A DNA stretch of 64,000 nt from Streptomyces sp. NRRL F-5122. Lineage in GTDB: Bacteria > Actinomycetota > Actinomycetes > Streptomycetales > Streptomycetaceae. How positions within the stretch are numbered: position 1 is the first letter of the stretch; each line of letters begins with the position of its first letter. A program made the translations under genes and the position numbers. Where the stretch lies: NCBI RefSeq assembly GCF_001507435.1, contig NZ_LMWH01000001.1, positions 186,001 through 250,000 on the forward strand, given 5' to 3'. Shown piece after piece: positions 18,417-27,331 of the stretch. A model generated the notes under the pieces. It had not been told where the DNA came from. It ran no database searches and saw only the letters and a list, made by a program, of their open reading frames with translations.

Positions 18417-19004
18417 ATGGGAAAGACCTATGAACGCATCGACGGCAGGCTGCGTACGTTCATCGAAGCGCAGCCCCTCTTCTTCACCGCCACCGCCCCG
18501 CTGTCGGGGGACGGCACGGTCAATCTCTCCCCCAAGGGCCTCAAGGGTTCGTTCGCCGTCGTCGACGAGCGGACCGTCGCCTATCTGGACTTCGCCGGAA
18601 GCAACGCCGAGACCATCGCCCACCTGCGGGAGAACGGCAGGATCACCCTCATGTGGTGCGCCTTCCAGGGACCGCCGAACATCGTGCGGGTGCACGGCAG
18701 CGGTGAGCCGGTCTTCCGCGACGACCCCCGTTTCAAGGAACTCCTCACCCACTTCCCCTGCATCGACCCGACCCCGCACGGGCTGCGGGCGATCGTCGTC
18801 GTGACGGCCCGGCTCATCCGGGACACCTGTGGCTACGCGGTGCCCTTCATGGCGTACGAGGACGACCGCGAACTGCACGGCAGGCGGTTCGCGCGCGAGG
18901 ACGACACCTCCCTGAACGACTACTTTCGAAGGAAAGAGCACATCGAATCCAGCCTGGACGGCCTGCCGGGCCTGCCGTTGCCGCTGCCGCCGTCTACGTT
19001 CTGA
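18417..19004 (+). CDS. pyridoxamine 5'-phosphate oxidase-family flavin protein
   Basis: 195 residues with a split-barrel PPOX domain: RTFIEAQPLFFTATAP, GTVNLSPKGLKG and ENGRITLMWCAFQGPPNIVR are the usual flavin-contact strands. This subgroup is usually an FMN- or F420-dependent oxidoreductase of unknown substrate, not the vitamin B6 enzyme. ATG at 18417; GAGG is only 2 bases away, so initiation may be weak or leaderless. Ends 3 bases before the L,D-transpeptidase gene. Confidence 0.82.
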   Translation: MGKTYERIDGRLRTFIEAQPLFFTATAPLSGDGTVNLSPKGLKGSFAVVDERTVAYLDFAGSNAETIAHLRENGRITLMWCAFQGPPNIVRVHGSGEPVFRDDPRFKELLTHFPCIDPTPHGLRAIVVVTARLIRDTCGYAVPFMAYEDDRELHGRRFAREDDTSLNDYFRRKEHIESSLDGLPGLPLPLPPSTF

Positions 19005-19007
19005 ACC

Positions 19008-19709
19008 ATGCGCCCCGGTGTCGTCACCCTCGCCTCCACCGCTGTCCTGCTGCTCGCCCCCGCGCCCGGCGCGGCCGAAAATGTGCCGCTGCCGGAACGA
19101 ATGGCGGACACGGGCGGCGGCACACAGTTGATCACTGCGGAGGCGCCCACGGCCGACGCGACATCAGGCATGGTCACCTGGTGGGACCGCCGGGGCGGGC
19201 GCTGGAACAAGGCCGGTTCGGCGGCGGCGCGCTTCGGCGCGAACGGGCTCGTCGAAGGCGGCATCCGGAAACAGGGCACGAACACGACGCCGGCGGGTCT
19301 GTACGGACTGCCCTACGCGTTCGGCATCAAGGCCGCGCCGGCGGGCACGAGAGCGCTGTATCGCCCGGTCCACCAGGGCTCGTGGTGGTGCCAGGACGAC
19401 GCGTCCGCCTCCTACAACCGCTGGACGGAACCCCTCCCGGCCGACTGCCGCGCCTCCGAGTCGGAGCATCTGATCACCTTCGACCCCCAGTACGACTACG
19501 CCTTGGTGATCGGCTTCAACTACGACAAGCCGGTGCGCGGGCGCGGCGCCGGCATCTTCCTGCACGTCAACGGCAAGGGCGCCACGGCGGGTTGTGTGTC
19601 GGTGCCGCAGGACGCGATGCGCCGGATCCTTCAGTGGGCCGATCCGGCGCACAGGCCGCACATCGCCATCGGGACCTCCAGCGGAGCGACGGGCATCACA
19701 CGCTACTAG
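19008..19709 (+). CDS. exported L,D-transpeptidase-like (YkuD) protein
   Basis: 233 residues with a cleavable signal peptide (hydrophobic residues 5-22, APGAAE). The YkuD catalytic motif is seen as FLHVNGKGATAGCVSVP, with the His and nucleophilic Cys that form 3-3 crosslinks in peptidoglycan. No LysM or other binding domain. This short secreted form is common in actinobacteria and its activity is not always proven. Follows the PPOX gene by 3 bases. Its stop overlaps the stop of the convergent histidine kinase gene. Confidence 0.85.
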   Translation: MRPGVVTLASTAVLLLAPAPGAAENVPLPERMADTGGGTQLITAEAPTADATSGMVTWWDRRGGRWNKAGSAAARFGANGLVEGGIRKQGTNTTPAGLYGLPYAFGIKAAPAGTRALYRPVHQGSWWCQDDASASYNRWTEPLPADCRASESEHLITFDPQYDYALVIGFNYDKPVRGRGAGIFLHVNGKGATAGCVSVPQDAMRRILQWADPAHRPHIAIGTSSGATGITRY

Positions 19710-21187
19710 CCGACGGGCAGCCGCACGGTGAACGTCGTCGATCCTGCGCCGCCGGTCAGTTCCACGCTCCCTCCGTGCGCCTGCGTCACCGCCGCCACGA
19801 TCGACAGGCCGAGGCCCGCACCGCCACCCTGGTTGTCCGGACGACGGCGGTGGTCGGCCCGGGTGAACCGTTCGAAGACACCCGGCCGGATGGCGTCGGG
19901 GACGCCGGGTCCGTCGTCGTGGACCCCGAGGACCGCCGTCGCCGCGTCGGTCCCGAGCGAGACGGTCACCTGAGTGCCCTCGGGCGTGTGCAGACGCGCG
20001 TTGGCCAGCAGATTGGCGAGCACCTGATGCAGGCGATGCGCGTCGCCCTGCACGGTCAACGGCTCCTCGGCCAGTTCCAACGTCCAGCGGTGGCCTGGAC
20101 CGGCCGCGCGTGCGTCGCTCACCGCGTCCAGCACCAGGCGGGTCAGATCGACCGGGCGCCGCTCCAGGGGCCGGCCCGCGTCCAGCCGGGCCAGCAGCAG
20201 CAGGTCGTCCACCATCTCGCCCATGCGCGCCGACTCGGCGGCGATCCGTTCGAGGGCTCGGGTCACCTCCGCGGGAACCGGACCCGGGTGCAGCAGTGCC
20301 AGCTCCGCATGGCCGCGGACCGAGGCGACCGGTGTGCGCAGTTCGTGGCTGGCGTCGGCGGCGAAGACGCGCAGCCGCTCCTCACTTGCGTGGCGCTTGG
20401 TCAGCGCGTCCTCGACATGGCCGAGCATGCGGTTGACGGCGGTGGCGACCCGGCCCACCTCACTGCGCGGCTCGTTCTCGGGCACCCGCGGCGGCAGCGC
20501 GACCTCACCGCTGGCGAGCGGGAGCTCGCTGACCCGGGTGGCGGTCGCGGCCACCCTGCTCAGCGGCCGCAGCGACCAGCGCACCCAGACGGCTCCCGCG
20601 ACGCCGGTGGCCGCGAGAGCCGCGCCGAAGACCGCGGCGGCGACCGACTCCAGCCGGTGCACCGCGGACTCCACCGGTTCCAGCGGGAGTCCGGTGACGA
20701 GGACGTCGCCGTCCATGCCCTTGACCGCCATCAGGCGGTATCCGCCGAGTGACGACAGCCGCACACTGTGCCCCGTGCCGTCCGCGGGGACCGCGGCGAG
20801 GGAGCGCTTGTCCCGAGTGTCCAGCGGGGCCGTCAGGCCGGCGGTGTCGCTTCCGGGGCGGACGACCGCCGCGTTGGTGACCGACGCCCCGAGCAGCCGG
20901 GCGCCGAAGGTGCCCGCGGACTGCTTACGGGTGTCCCCGTACTCGTCGCCGTCGTGGTCGGAGGGTCTGCCGGGACCATGCTCCAGACTCGCGGGGAAAC
21001 GCGGGCCGAGGTCCCGCAGCTGCTGGTCGAGCCGGCCGGTGAGAAATCCGTTGAGCTCGACCACCGCCGCCACCCCGACCGCGGCACAGCTGAGTGCCAG
21101 CAGCACGACGAGCCCGGTGGTCAGCCTGGCCCGCAGCGTGCGCGGCCACGGCAGGCACCGCACCACGGCCCGGAACACGCGGCTCAC
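19706..21187 (-). CDS. membrane sensor histidine kinase of two-component system
   Basis: 493 residues. TM1 (about 22-46) and TM2 (about 185-205) bracket an extracytoplasmic sensor of roughly 140 residues; then HAMP, H-box FAADASHELRTPVASVRGH, N-box HQVLANLLANARLH, and G-boxes DDGPGVPDAI and GGGAGLGLSIV. All catalytic elements are intact. The GTG at 21187 overlaps the response-regulator stop by 4 bases (GTGA). The signal is unknown; the divergent electron-transfer operon suggests a redox or envelope cue. Confidence 0.93.
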   Translation of the reverse strand: MSRVFRAVVRCLPWPRTLRARLTTGLVVLLALSCAAVGVAAVVELNGFLTGRLDQQLRDLGPRFPASLEHGPGRPSDHDGDEYGDTRKQSAGTFGARLLGASVTNAAVVRPGSDTAGLTAPLDTRDKRSLAAVPADGTGHSVRLSSLGGYRLMAVKGMDGDVLVTGLPLEPVESAVHRLESVAAAVFGAALAATGVAGAVWVRWSLRPLSRVAATATRVSELPLASGEVALPPRVPENEPRSEVGRVATAVNRMLGHVEDALTKRHASEERLRVFAADASHELRTPVASVRGHAELALLHPGPVPAEVTRALERIAAESARMGEMVDDLLLLARLDAGRPLERRPVDLTRLVLDAVSDARAAGPGHRWTLELAEEPLTVQGDAHRLHQVLANLLANARLHTPEGTQVTVSLGTDAATAVLGVHDDGPGVPDAIRPGVFERFTRADHRRRPDNQGGGAGLGLSIVAAVTQAHGGSVELTGGAGSTTFTVRLPVG

Positions 21188-21924
21188 CGTGCCACCGGCT
21201 TGAGCACGTAACCGGCTCCGCGCACCGTATGGATCATGGGGTAACGCCCCGCGTCCACCTTCTTGCGCAGATACGAGATGTACAGCTCCACCACATGGGC
21301 CTGGCCTCCGAAGTCGTAGGACCACACCCGGTCGAGGATCTGCGCCTTGCTCAGCACACGCCGCGGGTTGCGCATCAGGAAACGCAGCAGTTCGAACTCG
21401 GTGGGCGACAGTTCGATCAGTTCGCCGGACCGGGTCACCTCACGGGCCTCCTCGTCCATCACGAGGTCGCCGACGCACAGCCGGGGTCCCTCCTCCAGCT
21501 GCCGGGCCATACCGGCCCGCCGCAGCAGCCCGCGCAGCCGGGCGACGACCTCCTCCAGGCTGAAGGGCTTGGTCACATAGTCGTCGCCGCCCGCCGTGAT
21601 GCCGGCGATGCGGTCCTCGACGGCGTCCCGCGCGGTCAGGAAGAGTACGCACACATCGGGTTTCACGGTGTGCAGCGAGCGCAGCACACCGAACCCGTCG
21701 GTGTCCGGGAGCATCACGTCCAGGACGACGGCGTCGGGCATGAGGTCCCGGGCCTCCGTGACGGCCGCGGCCCCGTCGCCGGCCGTACGCACCTGCCAGC
21801 CCTCGTAGCGCAGGGCCCCGGACAGCACCTCGGCGAGGTCCGGATCGTCGTCGACGACGAGGACGCGCAGGGGTGTGCCGTCCGGGCGGGCGAGGGCGGG
21901 GCGGCCGGTGCGGGGTGTGGTCAT
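21184..21924 (-). CDS. OmpR/PhoB-family response regulator
   Basis: 246 residues. The receiver domain has the acidic pocket VVDDDPD, phospho-acceptor Asp in VVLDVMLPDTDG and Lys in YVTKPF. The C-terminal winged helix contains LSPTEFELLRFLMRNPRRV and the usual HTVRGAGYVL end. ATG at 21924 with GGAAGG upstream. Divergent from the flavoprotein operon at 22128; TCAG repeats in the shared intergenic region are candidate binding sites. Confidence 0.94.
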   Translation of the reverse strand: MTTPRTGRPALARPDGTPLRVLVVDDDPDLAEVLSGALRYEGWQVRTAGDGAAAVTEARDLMPDAVVLDVMLPDTDGFGVLRSLHTVKPDVCVLFLTARDAVEDRIAGITAGGDDYVTKPFSLEEVVARLRGLLRRAGMARQLEEGPRLCVGDLVMDEEAREVTRSGELIELSPTEFELLRFLMRNPRRVLSKAQILDRVWSYDFGGQAHVVELYISYLRKKVDAGRYPMIHTVRGAGYVLKPVAR

Positions 21925-22040
21925 GGCGCCTTCCAGCATCCCTCTTCCCGGGAGCGGCCGGAGGTGCCGAGCCCTCTGAGTTCGCTATGAGTGCCGGTCA
22001 CATCCGCCCGGACCTCCCCCGCCGGTGCCGTTCCCCAGGA

Positions 22041-22082
22041 TTTTTCAGGTCGGACTCAGGGTCCTCAGAGCCGTCTCAGAAG
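22041..22082 (+). promoter_or_regulatory. TCAG direct repeats, candidate response-regulator site
   Basis: TCAG occurs at 22045, 22056, 22065 and 22076, giving two pairs spaced exactly 11 bp (one helical turn), 50-80 bp upstream of the flavoprotein operon. OmpR-family regulators bind such direct repeats. Target and regulator are inferred from the divergent arrangement. Confidence 0.5.
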
Positions 22083-22127
22083 TTCCGCCTGCACAGTTGC
22101 GTCCTCGATGCCGGAAAGGAACCGATC

Positions 22128-23477
22128 ATGACCACGGTGTACCAGCAGCAGACGCCGCTCGTGCCGCCGGTCGTCCGGCGATCCCCGGCGGGCCCGGTGC
22201 TGGCCTTCCTGTGGACCGGGGCGGCCGCCGTGGTCGCCCTGTGGTGGCAGGACACCGGCTCCGTGGTGGGGACGGCCGGCTGGCTTCTCGGGGCCGGGCG
22301 GATCGCCGGGCTGCTGTGCGGCTACTCCTGCGCGGTCCTGGTCGCGCTGATGGCCCGCGTCCCGCTCCTGGAACGGCGCATCGGGTCGGACCGGGTGACG
22401 CGCTGGCACGCGATGGCCGGGCGGTACACGCTCTGTCTGCTGGTCGCGCACGTCGTACTGGTCCTCCTCGGGTACGCCGCCCAGGACCGGGCCTCGATCG
22501 TGCACGAGACGGTCACGGTGGTGCTGCACTACCCGGAGATGCTCAAGGCGACCCTCGGCACGCTCGTGCTGTGTGCCGTGGGCATCACCTCCGTCCGTGC
22601 CGTGCGCCGCCGGGTCGGCCACGAGTTCTGGTACTACGTGCACCTGCTGACGTACGGGGCGGTCTTCCTCGCCTTCGGTCACCAGTTGGCGCTGGGCGGG
22701 CAGTTCGTCGGGAACGCGCCGGCCCGGGCCGCCTGGTACGCGCTGTACCTGAGCGTGGCGGCCCTGGTCGGGTGGTTCCGGGTGCTCACACCGGTGCGGC
22801 TGAACCTTCGCCACCGGCTGCGGGTGGAGGCGGTGCACCGGGAAGCGCCGGGCGTGTGGTCCGTCGTCATACGGGGGCGGCGCCTGGACGACCTGGGCGC
22901 CCGGCCCGGTCAGTTCTTCCGGTGGCGCTTCCTCGCCCAGGGCCTGCGCTGGACGTCGACGCCGTACTCGCTGTCGGCGCCGCCGCGCCGGACCGAGCTG
23001 CGCATCACCGTCAAGGCGCTGGGCGACCACAGCGCGTCGGTGGCCCTGCTACGGCCCGGCACCCGGGTGTGGGCGGAGGGCCCGTACGGATCGCTCACTG
23101 CGGAACGGAGCTCCACCGGCAGGGCGCTGCTGATCGCGGGAGGCGTCGGAGTCACCCCGCTGCGGGCCCTGTTCGAGACACTCCCGGGTGAGGTGACCCT
23201 TCTGTACCGGGCGAGCTCGGTACAGGACCTGGCGCTGGGCGCCGAGCTGGAGGCCATAGGCCGGTGGCGCGGTGCACGGGTGCTGTACGCCCTCAACGGG
23301 GAGGACGGCGCGCGCCCGCGGCTGACGCCGGGCGCCCTCCTCGCGGCGGTACCGGGCCTTGCCGATCACGACGTCTATCTGTGCGGGCCGCCCGGATTCG
23401 CCGGAGACATGTACGAGGCGCTGTGCGCCGCCGGCGTCCCCGACCGCCGTATCCACCACGAGTCGTTCGAGCTGTGA
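22128..23477 (+). CDS. ferric-reductase-like membrane flavoprotein, copy 1
   Basis: 449 residues. The N-terminal half is a ferric-reductase-like membrane domain of about six helices; His in RWHAMAGRY, VAHVVL, YYVHLLTY and FGHQL suit two b-type haems. The C-terminal half is a ferredoxin-NADP reductase module: FAD-binding RPGQFFRWRF and TPYSLSAPP, NAD(P) motif GGVGVTPLRALFE, late CGPPGF, ending HHESFEL. It should carry electrons from cytosolic NAD(P)H across the membrane. ATG at 22128 after GGAAAGGA. The next gene, 7 bases on, encodes an exported FMN-binding protein, the likely acceptor. Confidence 0.88.
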   Translation: MTTVYQQQTPLVPPVVRRSPAGPVLAFLWTGAAAVVALWWQDTGSVVGTAGWLLGAGRIAGLLCGYSCAVLVALMARVPLLERRIGSDRVTRWHAMAGRYTLCLLVAHVVLVLLGYAAQDRASIVHETVTVVLHYPEMLKATLGTLVLCAVGITSVRAVRRRVGHEFWYYVHLLTYGAVFLAFGHQLALGGQFVGNAPARAAWYALYLSVAALVGWFRVLTPVRLNLRHRLRVEAVHREAPGVWSVVIRGRRLDDLGARPGQFFRWRFLAQGLRWTSTPYSLSAPPRRTELRITVKALGDHSASVALLRPGTRVWAEGPYGSLTAERSSTGRALLIAGGVGVTPLRALFETLPGEVTLLYRASSVQDLALGAELEAIGRWRGARVLYALNGEDGARPRLTPGALLAAVPGLADHDVYLCGPPGFAGDMYEALCAAGVPDRRIHHESFEL

Positions 23478-23484
23478 GGCCACC

Positions 23485-23979
23485 ATGCACACGCTGAGGA
23501 GAAGGAGCCCACTGCGGCGGATCGTGCTCGCGAGTGCCGCCACCGTCACGGGGACGGTGCTGCTGCTGTCGATGAAGCCGCACACCACGCCCCACATCGT
23601 CACGGCCGCTCCCGCCCCGTCCGGCAGCGCGAGCGTCCCGGCCGGATCCGCCGGTTCCGGTGGCTCGGGTGCGGACCGGTCACGCGGGTCCGCCGCGGCG
23701 GGTACGAAGACCGTCACCGGCGATTCGGCCCCGACCCGTTACGGCCCCGTCCAGGTCCGGATCACCGTGAGGAACGGCAAGCTCACCGATGTGACGGCCG
23801 TGACGTATCCGCAGGAGAACCCGAGGGACCAGGAGATCAACGGTTATGCCGTCCCGCAGTTGCGCCGGGAGGCGCTGGCGGCGCAGAGCGCGGACATCGA
23901 CGTCGTCTCCGGGGCCACGTACACGAGCCAGGGTTACCAGCAGTCGCTCCAGTCGGCGCTGGACTCGATGGGCGGTTGA
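23485..23979 (+). CDS. exported FMN-binding domain protein, copy 1
   Basis: 164 residues. Basic N-terminus plus one hydrophobic segment (about 12-29) gives export or anchoring, followed by a Gly/Ser-rich linker and an FMN_bind domain (about 75-164). The flavinylation motif SGAT-Y-T places the FMN-carrying Thr at residue 145. ApbE, encoded at the end of this operon, would attach FMN to it. It likely accepts electrons from the preceding membrane flavoprotein and passes them to an unknown extracytoplasmic acceptor. Confidence 0.88.
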   Translation: MHTLRRRSPLRRIVLASAATVTGTVLLLSMKPHTTPHIVTAAPAPSGSASVPAGSAGSGGSGADRSRGSAAAGTKTVTGDSAPTRYGPVQVRITVRNGKLTDVTAVTYPQENPRDQEINGYAVPQLRREALAAQSADIDVVSGATYTSQGYQQSLQSALDSMGG

Positions 23980-24061
23980 ACGCACGGACGTTCCCTCACG
24001 TACCTGTGGGCCAAGGGGGCCACTGGCCTCACCCGTCCCTCGCAGGAACACGGAGGAGACC

Positions 24062-25441
24062 GTGTCCACGATCGCCGGTGGCCGCGCCGCGCGGCGCCAG
24101 ACGATGCGCGCCATCCGCCCACGCCGCTCCCCTGCCGTCCCGCTGCTGGTCGCCCTCTGGGCGGGCGCGGCGGGCGTCATCTGGATGTGGTGGTCGAACA
24201 CCCCGTCCATCGCCGACAACTCCGGCCGGATCCTGAACGCGGGGCGCATCACCGGCCTGCTGGCCGGGTATCTGATGGCGCTGGTCGTGCTGCAGATGGC
24301 ACGCGTGCCCGCGCTGGAGCGCCGGGTCGGCTCCGACCGGGTCGCCCGCTGGCACGCGATGACCGGCCGGTACACCATCTGCCTCGTCCTCGCCCATCTG
24401 TTCCTGACGATGTGGGGCTACGCCCTTCAGGCCGGGACCGGGCTCGGCGGGATCGTCCAGCAGACCGTCGACTCGGTGCAGCAACTGCCGGACGTGGGCA
24501 AGGCCGCCATCGGCGCGGGTCTGCTGCTCCTCATCGGCCTGATCTCGATCGGCCCGATCCGCCGCAGGCTCTCCTACGACCTCTGGTACCACGTCCATCT
24601 GCTCACCTACGCCGCCACCTACCTGTCGTTCTGGCACCAGCTGTCGACCGGCAACGAGTTCGTCGCGCAGGCGTGGGCGCGGACGGCCTGGTACGCGCTG
24701 TACGGGTCGGTGACCGCACTGGTGATCTGGTACCGGATCATCACGCCGATCCGGCTCAACATGCGCCACCGGCTGCGGGTCGAGGCCGTCGTCGAGGAGA
24801 CGCCCGGCATCGTCTCGGTCCTGATGACCGGCCGGAAGCTGCACCGCATGGGGGCGGCCGCCGGGCAGTTCTTCCGCTGGCGCTTCCTCGCTCCCGGCAT
24901 GCGCTTCAGCTCGCATCCCTACTCGCTGTCGGCGGCGCCGCGCCCCAACATGCTGCGCATCACGGTCAAGGCGATCGGCGACCACAGCTCCGCGCTGCGC
25001 GATCTGCGACCCGGTACCCGGGTGTGGGCGGAGGGCCCCTACGGAGCGCTCACCGCCGACCGGCGCAGCCGCGGCAAGGTGCTGCTGGTGGCGGGCGGCG
25101 TGGGCATCACCCCGATGCGGGCGCTGTTCGAGACGCTGCCCGGCGCCGCGGGCGACCTGACACTGCTGTACCGGGCCAACAGCACCCAGGACCTGGCCCT
25201 GTGGGACGAGCTGGCCCAGATCGCCGAGGAACGCGGCGCCCGGCTTATGTACGCGGTCAACAGCCCGGAGGGGGAACGCCCCGACATCTCCGCGGACACG
25301 CTGCGCCGCAAACTGCCCGACATCGATCGGCACGACGTCTTCATGTGCGGGCCGCCCGGCTTCGCACAGCAGGTGTACGAGGCACTGCGCGGCGCGGGGG
25401 TCCCTGCCCGCCGTATCCATCACGAGTCGTTCGAGATGTGA
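24062..25441 (+). CDS. ferric-reductase-like membrane flavoprotein, copy 2
   Basis: 459 residues and clearly paralogous to copy 1 along its whole length. It has the same membrane domain with His in RWHAMTGRY, LAHLFL, YHVHLLTY and FWHQL, then FAD/NAD domains (GQFFRWRF, HPYSLSAAP, GGVGITPMRALFE, CGPPGF, HHESFEM). GTG at 24062 with GGAGGAG 4 bases before. The copies differ most in the first 45 residues and in helix loops, as expected for an old tandem duplication. Confidence 0.88.
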   Translation: MSTIAGGRAARRQTMRAIRPRRSPAVPLLVALWAGAAGVIWMWWSNTPSIADNSGRILNAGRITGLLAGYLMALVVLQMARVPALERRVGSDRVARWHAMTGRYTICLVLAHLFLTMWGYALQAGTGLGGIVQQTVDSVQQLPDVGKAAIGAGLLLLIGLISIGPIRRRLSYDLWYHVHLLTYAATYLSFWHQLSTGNEFVAQAWARTAWYALYGSVTALVIWYRIITPIRLNMRHRLRVEAVVEETPGIVSVLMTGRKLHRMGAAAGQFFRWRFLAPGMRFSSHPYSLSAAPRPNMLRITVKAIGDHSSALRDLRPGTRVWAEGPYGALTADRRSRGKVLLVAGGVGITPMRALFETLPGAAGDLTLLYRANSTQDLALWDELAQIAEERGARLMYAVNSPEGERPDISADTLRRKLPDIDRHDVFMCGPPGFAQQVYEALRGAGVPARRIHHESFEM

Positions 25442-25470
25442 GCGACGGGGAGTCAGGAGCTTTGGGAGCG

Positions 25471-25932
25471 ATGAGGAAGAGTCACCCCGTCCGGCGTGCC
25501 GTACTCGCCGGCGCCGCGACGGTCTCGGGCATCGTGCTGCTGCTGGCGCTGAAGCCGGCCTCCGACCCGGCATCGGCCCAGGCCGCGGGCGGTGTCGCCG
25601 CGCAGCGGAGCGCCGCGGCCCAGGAGTCGCCGCAGGGCGGCAGCGGGCAGCAGACGGGCGCACGGACCGTCACCGGCGATGTGGCCACGACGCAGTACGG
25701 CAACGTCCAGGTCCGCCTGACGGTGAGCGGCGGCAGGATCACCGCGGCCGAGGCCGTGCAGGCGCCGAAGGGCGGGGTCAGCGACCAGAAGACCGCCCTG
25801 GCCGTACCCCGGCTGAACCAGGCCGCCGTCGCCGCGCAGAGCGCGGACATCGACGCGGTCTCCGGGGCGACCTACACCAGCACGGGGTACAAGCAGTCGT
25901 TGCAGTCGGCCCTGGACAAGGCCGGTGGCTGA
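25471..25932 (+). CDS. exported FMN-binding domain protein, copy 2
   Basis: 153 residues, paralogue of copy 1: basic start (MRKSHPVRR), one hydrophobic segment, Ala/Gln-rich linker, then FMN_bind with SGATYTS and modifiable Thr at about 134. ATG at 25471 with GGGAG 2-6 bases upstream; a TTG at 25462 with CAGGAG is an alternative adding three residues. Its TGA directly abuts the ApbE GTG, so the modifying enzyme is made together with its substrate. Confidence 0.87.
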   Translation: MRKSHPVRRAVLAGAATVSGIVLLLALKPASDPASAQAAGGVAAQRSAAAQESPQGGSGQQTGARTVTGDVATTQYGNVQVRLTVSGGRITAAEAVQAPKGGVSDQKTALAVPRLNQAAVAAQSADIDAVSGATYTSTGYKQSLQSALDKAGG

Positions 25933-26733
25933 GTGGTCGGCCAGGTGACCGACCCGGCGGGGGGACCGTCCGCGCTGCGCCATGCGGAAGAGGTGATGGG
26001 CACCGTCGTCTCCTTCGACGTACGCGGTGGTGAGCCCGGGGCCGTGCGGACCGCGCTGGAGGAGGCGGTCGCCGGGCTGCACCGTGTGGACGAGGTGTTC
26101 AGCACCTACCGGGAGGACAGCCAGGTCTCGCGACTGGGCCGGGGCGACGTGACCCTCGAGCAGTGTGATCAGGAGGTCGCCGAGGTGCTCGCGTCGGGAG
26201 CCGAGGCGGAGCGGCTCAGCGACGGCTGGTTCAGCACACGGTACGAGGGACGGATCGACCCGACCGGGATCGTGAAGGGCTGGGCAGTCGAACGCGCGGC
26301 GCGGCACCTGGCGGCGAGCGGGGCCGACGGGGTGAGTGTCAACGGCGGCGGTGACGTGCAGATGTACGGGGTGCCCGGGCCGCACCGGCCCTGGCGGGTC
26401 GGGATCGCGGATCCGCTGCGCCCAGGCGGGCTCGCGGCGGTGGTCTCCGCCGCCGGCGCCGCCGAACTGGCCGTGGCCACCTCGGGAACAGCGGAGCGAG
26501 GCGCCCACATCGTGGATCCGCGCACCGGCAGGTCGGCCGTCACCGACCTGGTGGCCGTGACCGTGGTGGGTCCCCGGCTGATCTGGGCGGACGCCTGGGC
26601 GACGGCGGCCTTCGCGATGGGTTCGCGGCAGGCTCTGGACTGGCTGGAGTCGCTGCCGGACGTAGAGGCCCTGCTGATCACGGCGGGTGACGAGGTGCGG
26701 TGCACGGGTGGGCTGGCGGCGCGTCTGGGCTGA
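25933..26733 (+). CDS. apbE: ApbE-family FAD:protein FMN transferase
   Basis: 266 residues, short for the family. It transfers FMN from FAD onto Thr in the DGA[TS]/SGAT motif of exported proteins, using Mg2+. Recognisable blocks are EEVMGTVVSFDV at the N-terminus, DPTGIVKGWAVERA, VNGGGDVQMYG and AHIVDPRTG. No signal peptide or lipobox is visible, so it may act before export or be exported with a partner. GTG at 25933, zero spacing from the preceding stop. The two SGAT-bearing proteins upstream are its evident substrates. Confidence 0.88.
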   Translation: MVGQVTDPAGGPSALRHAEEVMGTVVSFDVRGGEPGAVRTALEEAVAGLHRVDEVFSTYREDSQVSRLGRGDVTLEQCDQEVAEVLASGAEAERLSDGWFSTRYEGRIDPTGIVKGWAVERAARHLAASGADGVSVNGGGDVQMYGVPGPHRPWRVGIADPLRPGGLAAVVSAAGAAELAVATSGTAERGAHIVDPRTGRSAVTDLVAVTVVGPRLIWADAWATAAFAMGSRQALDWLESLPDVEALLITAGDEVRCTGGLAARLG

Positions 26734-26744
26734 ACCGGGCAGGC

Positions 26745-26788
26745 AGCTGGGGAGGGGGCACACCGGACGGTGTGCCCCCTCCCCAGCT
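26745..26788. terminator. strong bidirectional terminator apbE / argR
   Basis: Near-continuous 44-bp palindrome: 26745-26765 pairs perfectly with 26768-26788 (21 bp, 2-nt centre). It serves both convergent transcripts and reaches the argR stop codon. Confidence 0.85.
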
Positions 26789-27324
26789 CAGTGGTGGTTC
26801 TGCGCCAGCCGCAGCAGATGGTCCGCCAGCGCCTGGCCGCCGCTCGGCTCGCGGCTGATCAGCAGCACCGTGTCGTCGCCCGCGATGGTGCCGAGGATGT
26901 CGTGCAGTTCCGCCTGGTCGATGGCCGAGGCGAGGAACTGGGCCGCGCCGGGCGGCGTACGCAGGACCACGAGGTTGGCGGAGGCCTCCGCGGAGATCAG
27001 CAGTTCCTGGGACAGGCGCCTCATCCGCTCCTCCTTGGCCGACTCACCGAGCGGCGCGCGCGGGGTGCGGAAGCCGCCCTCGCTGGGGACCGCGTAGATG
27101 AGGTCGCCGTCGGTGTTGCGGATCTTCACCGCGTTCAGCTCGTCCAGGTCCCGGGAGAGCGTCGCCTGGGTGACGTTCAGCCCGTCGTCGGCGAGGAGCT
27201 TCGCCAACTGGCTCTGGGAGCGCACCGGTTGCCGGTTGAGGATGTCCACGATCCGGCGGTGGCGTGCGGTGCGGGTCTGCGGCACGGATGGCCCCGCCGC
27301 GTCGTGGTCCTGCGCCTGGCTCAT
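26788..27324 (-). CDS. argR: arginine repressor
   Basis: 178 residues. The N-terminal winged helix contains [14 protein letters not shown] and [17 protein letters not shown]; the C-terminal hexamerisation/arginine-binding domain ends [12 protein letters not shown]. Represses arginine biosynthesis by binding ARG boxes such as those at argC and argG here. Start taken at MSQAQDHD, 7 bases after the argD stop; an in-frame ATG at 27366 would overlap argD and lacks homology. The site before 27324 is weak (AATGAGACG), so coupling to argD translation is likely. Confidence 0.95.
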   Translation of the reverse strand: MSQAQDHDAAGPSVPQTRTARHRRIVDILNRQPVRSQSQLAKLLADDGLNVTQATLSRDLDELNAVKIRNTDGDLIYAVPSEGGFRTPRAPLGESAKEERMRRLSQELLISAEASANLVVLRTPPGAAQFLASAIDQAELHDILGTIAGDDTVLLISREPSGGQALADHLLRLAQNHH

Positions 27325-27331
27325 CGTCGTC

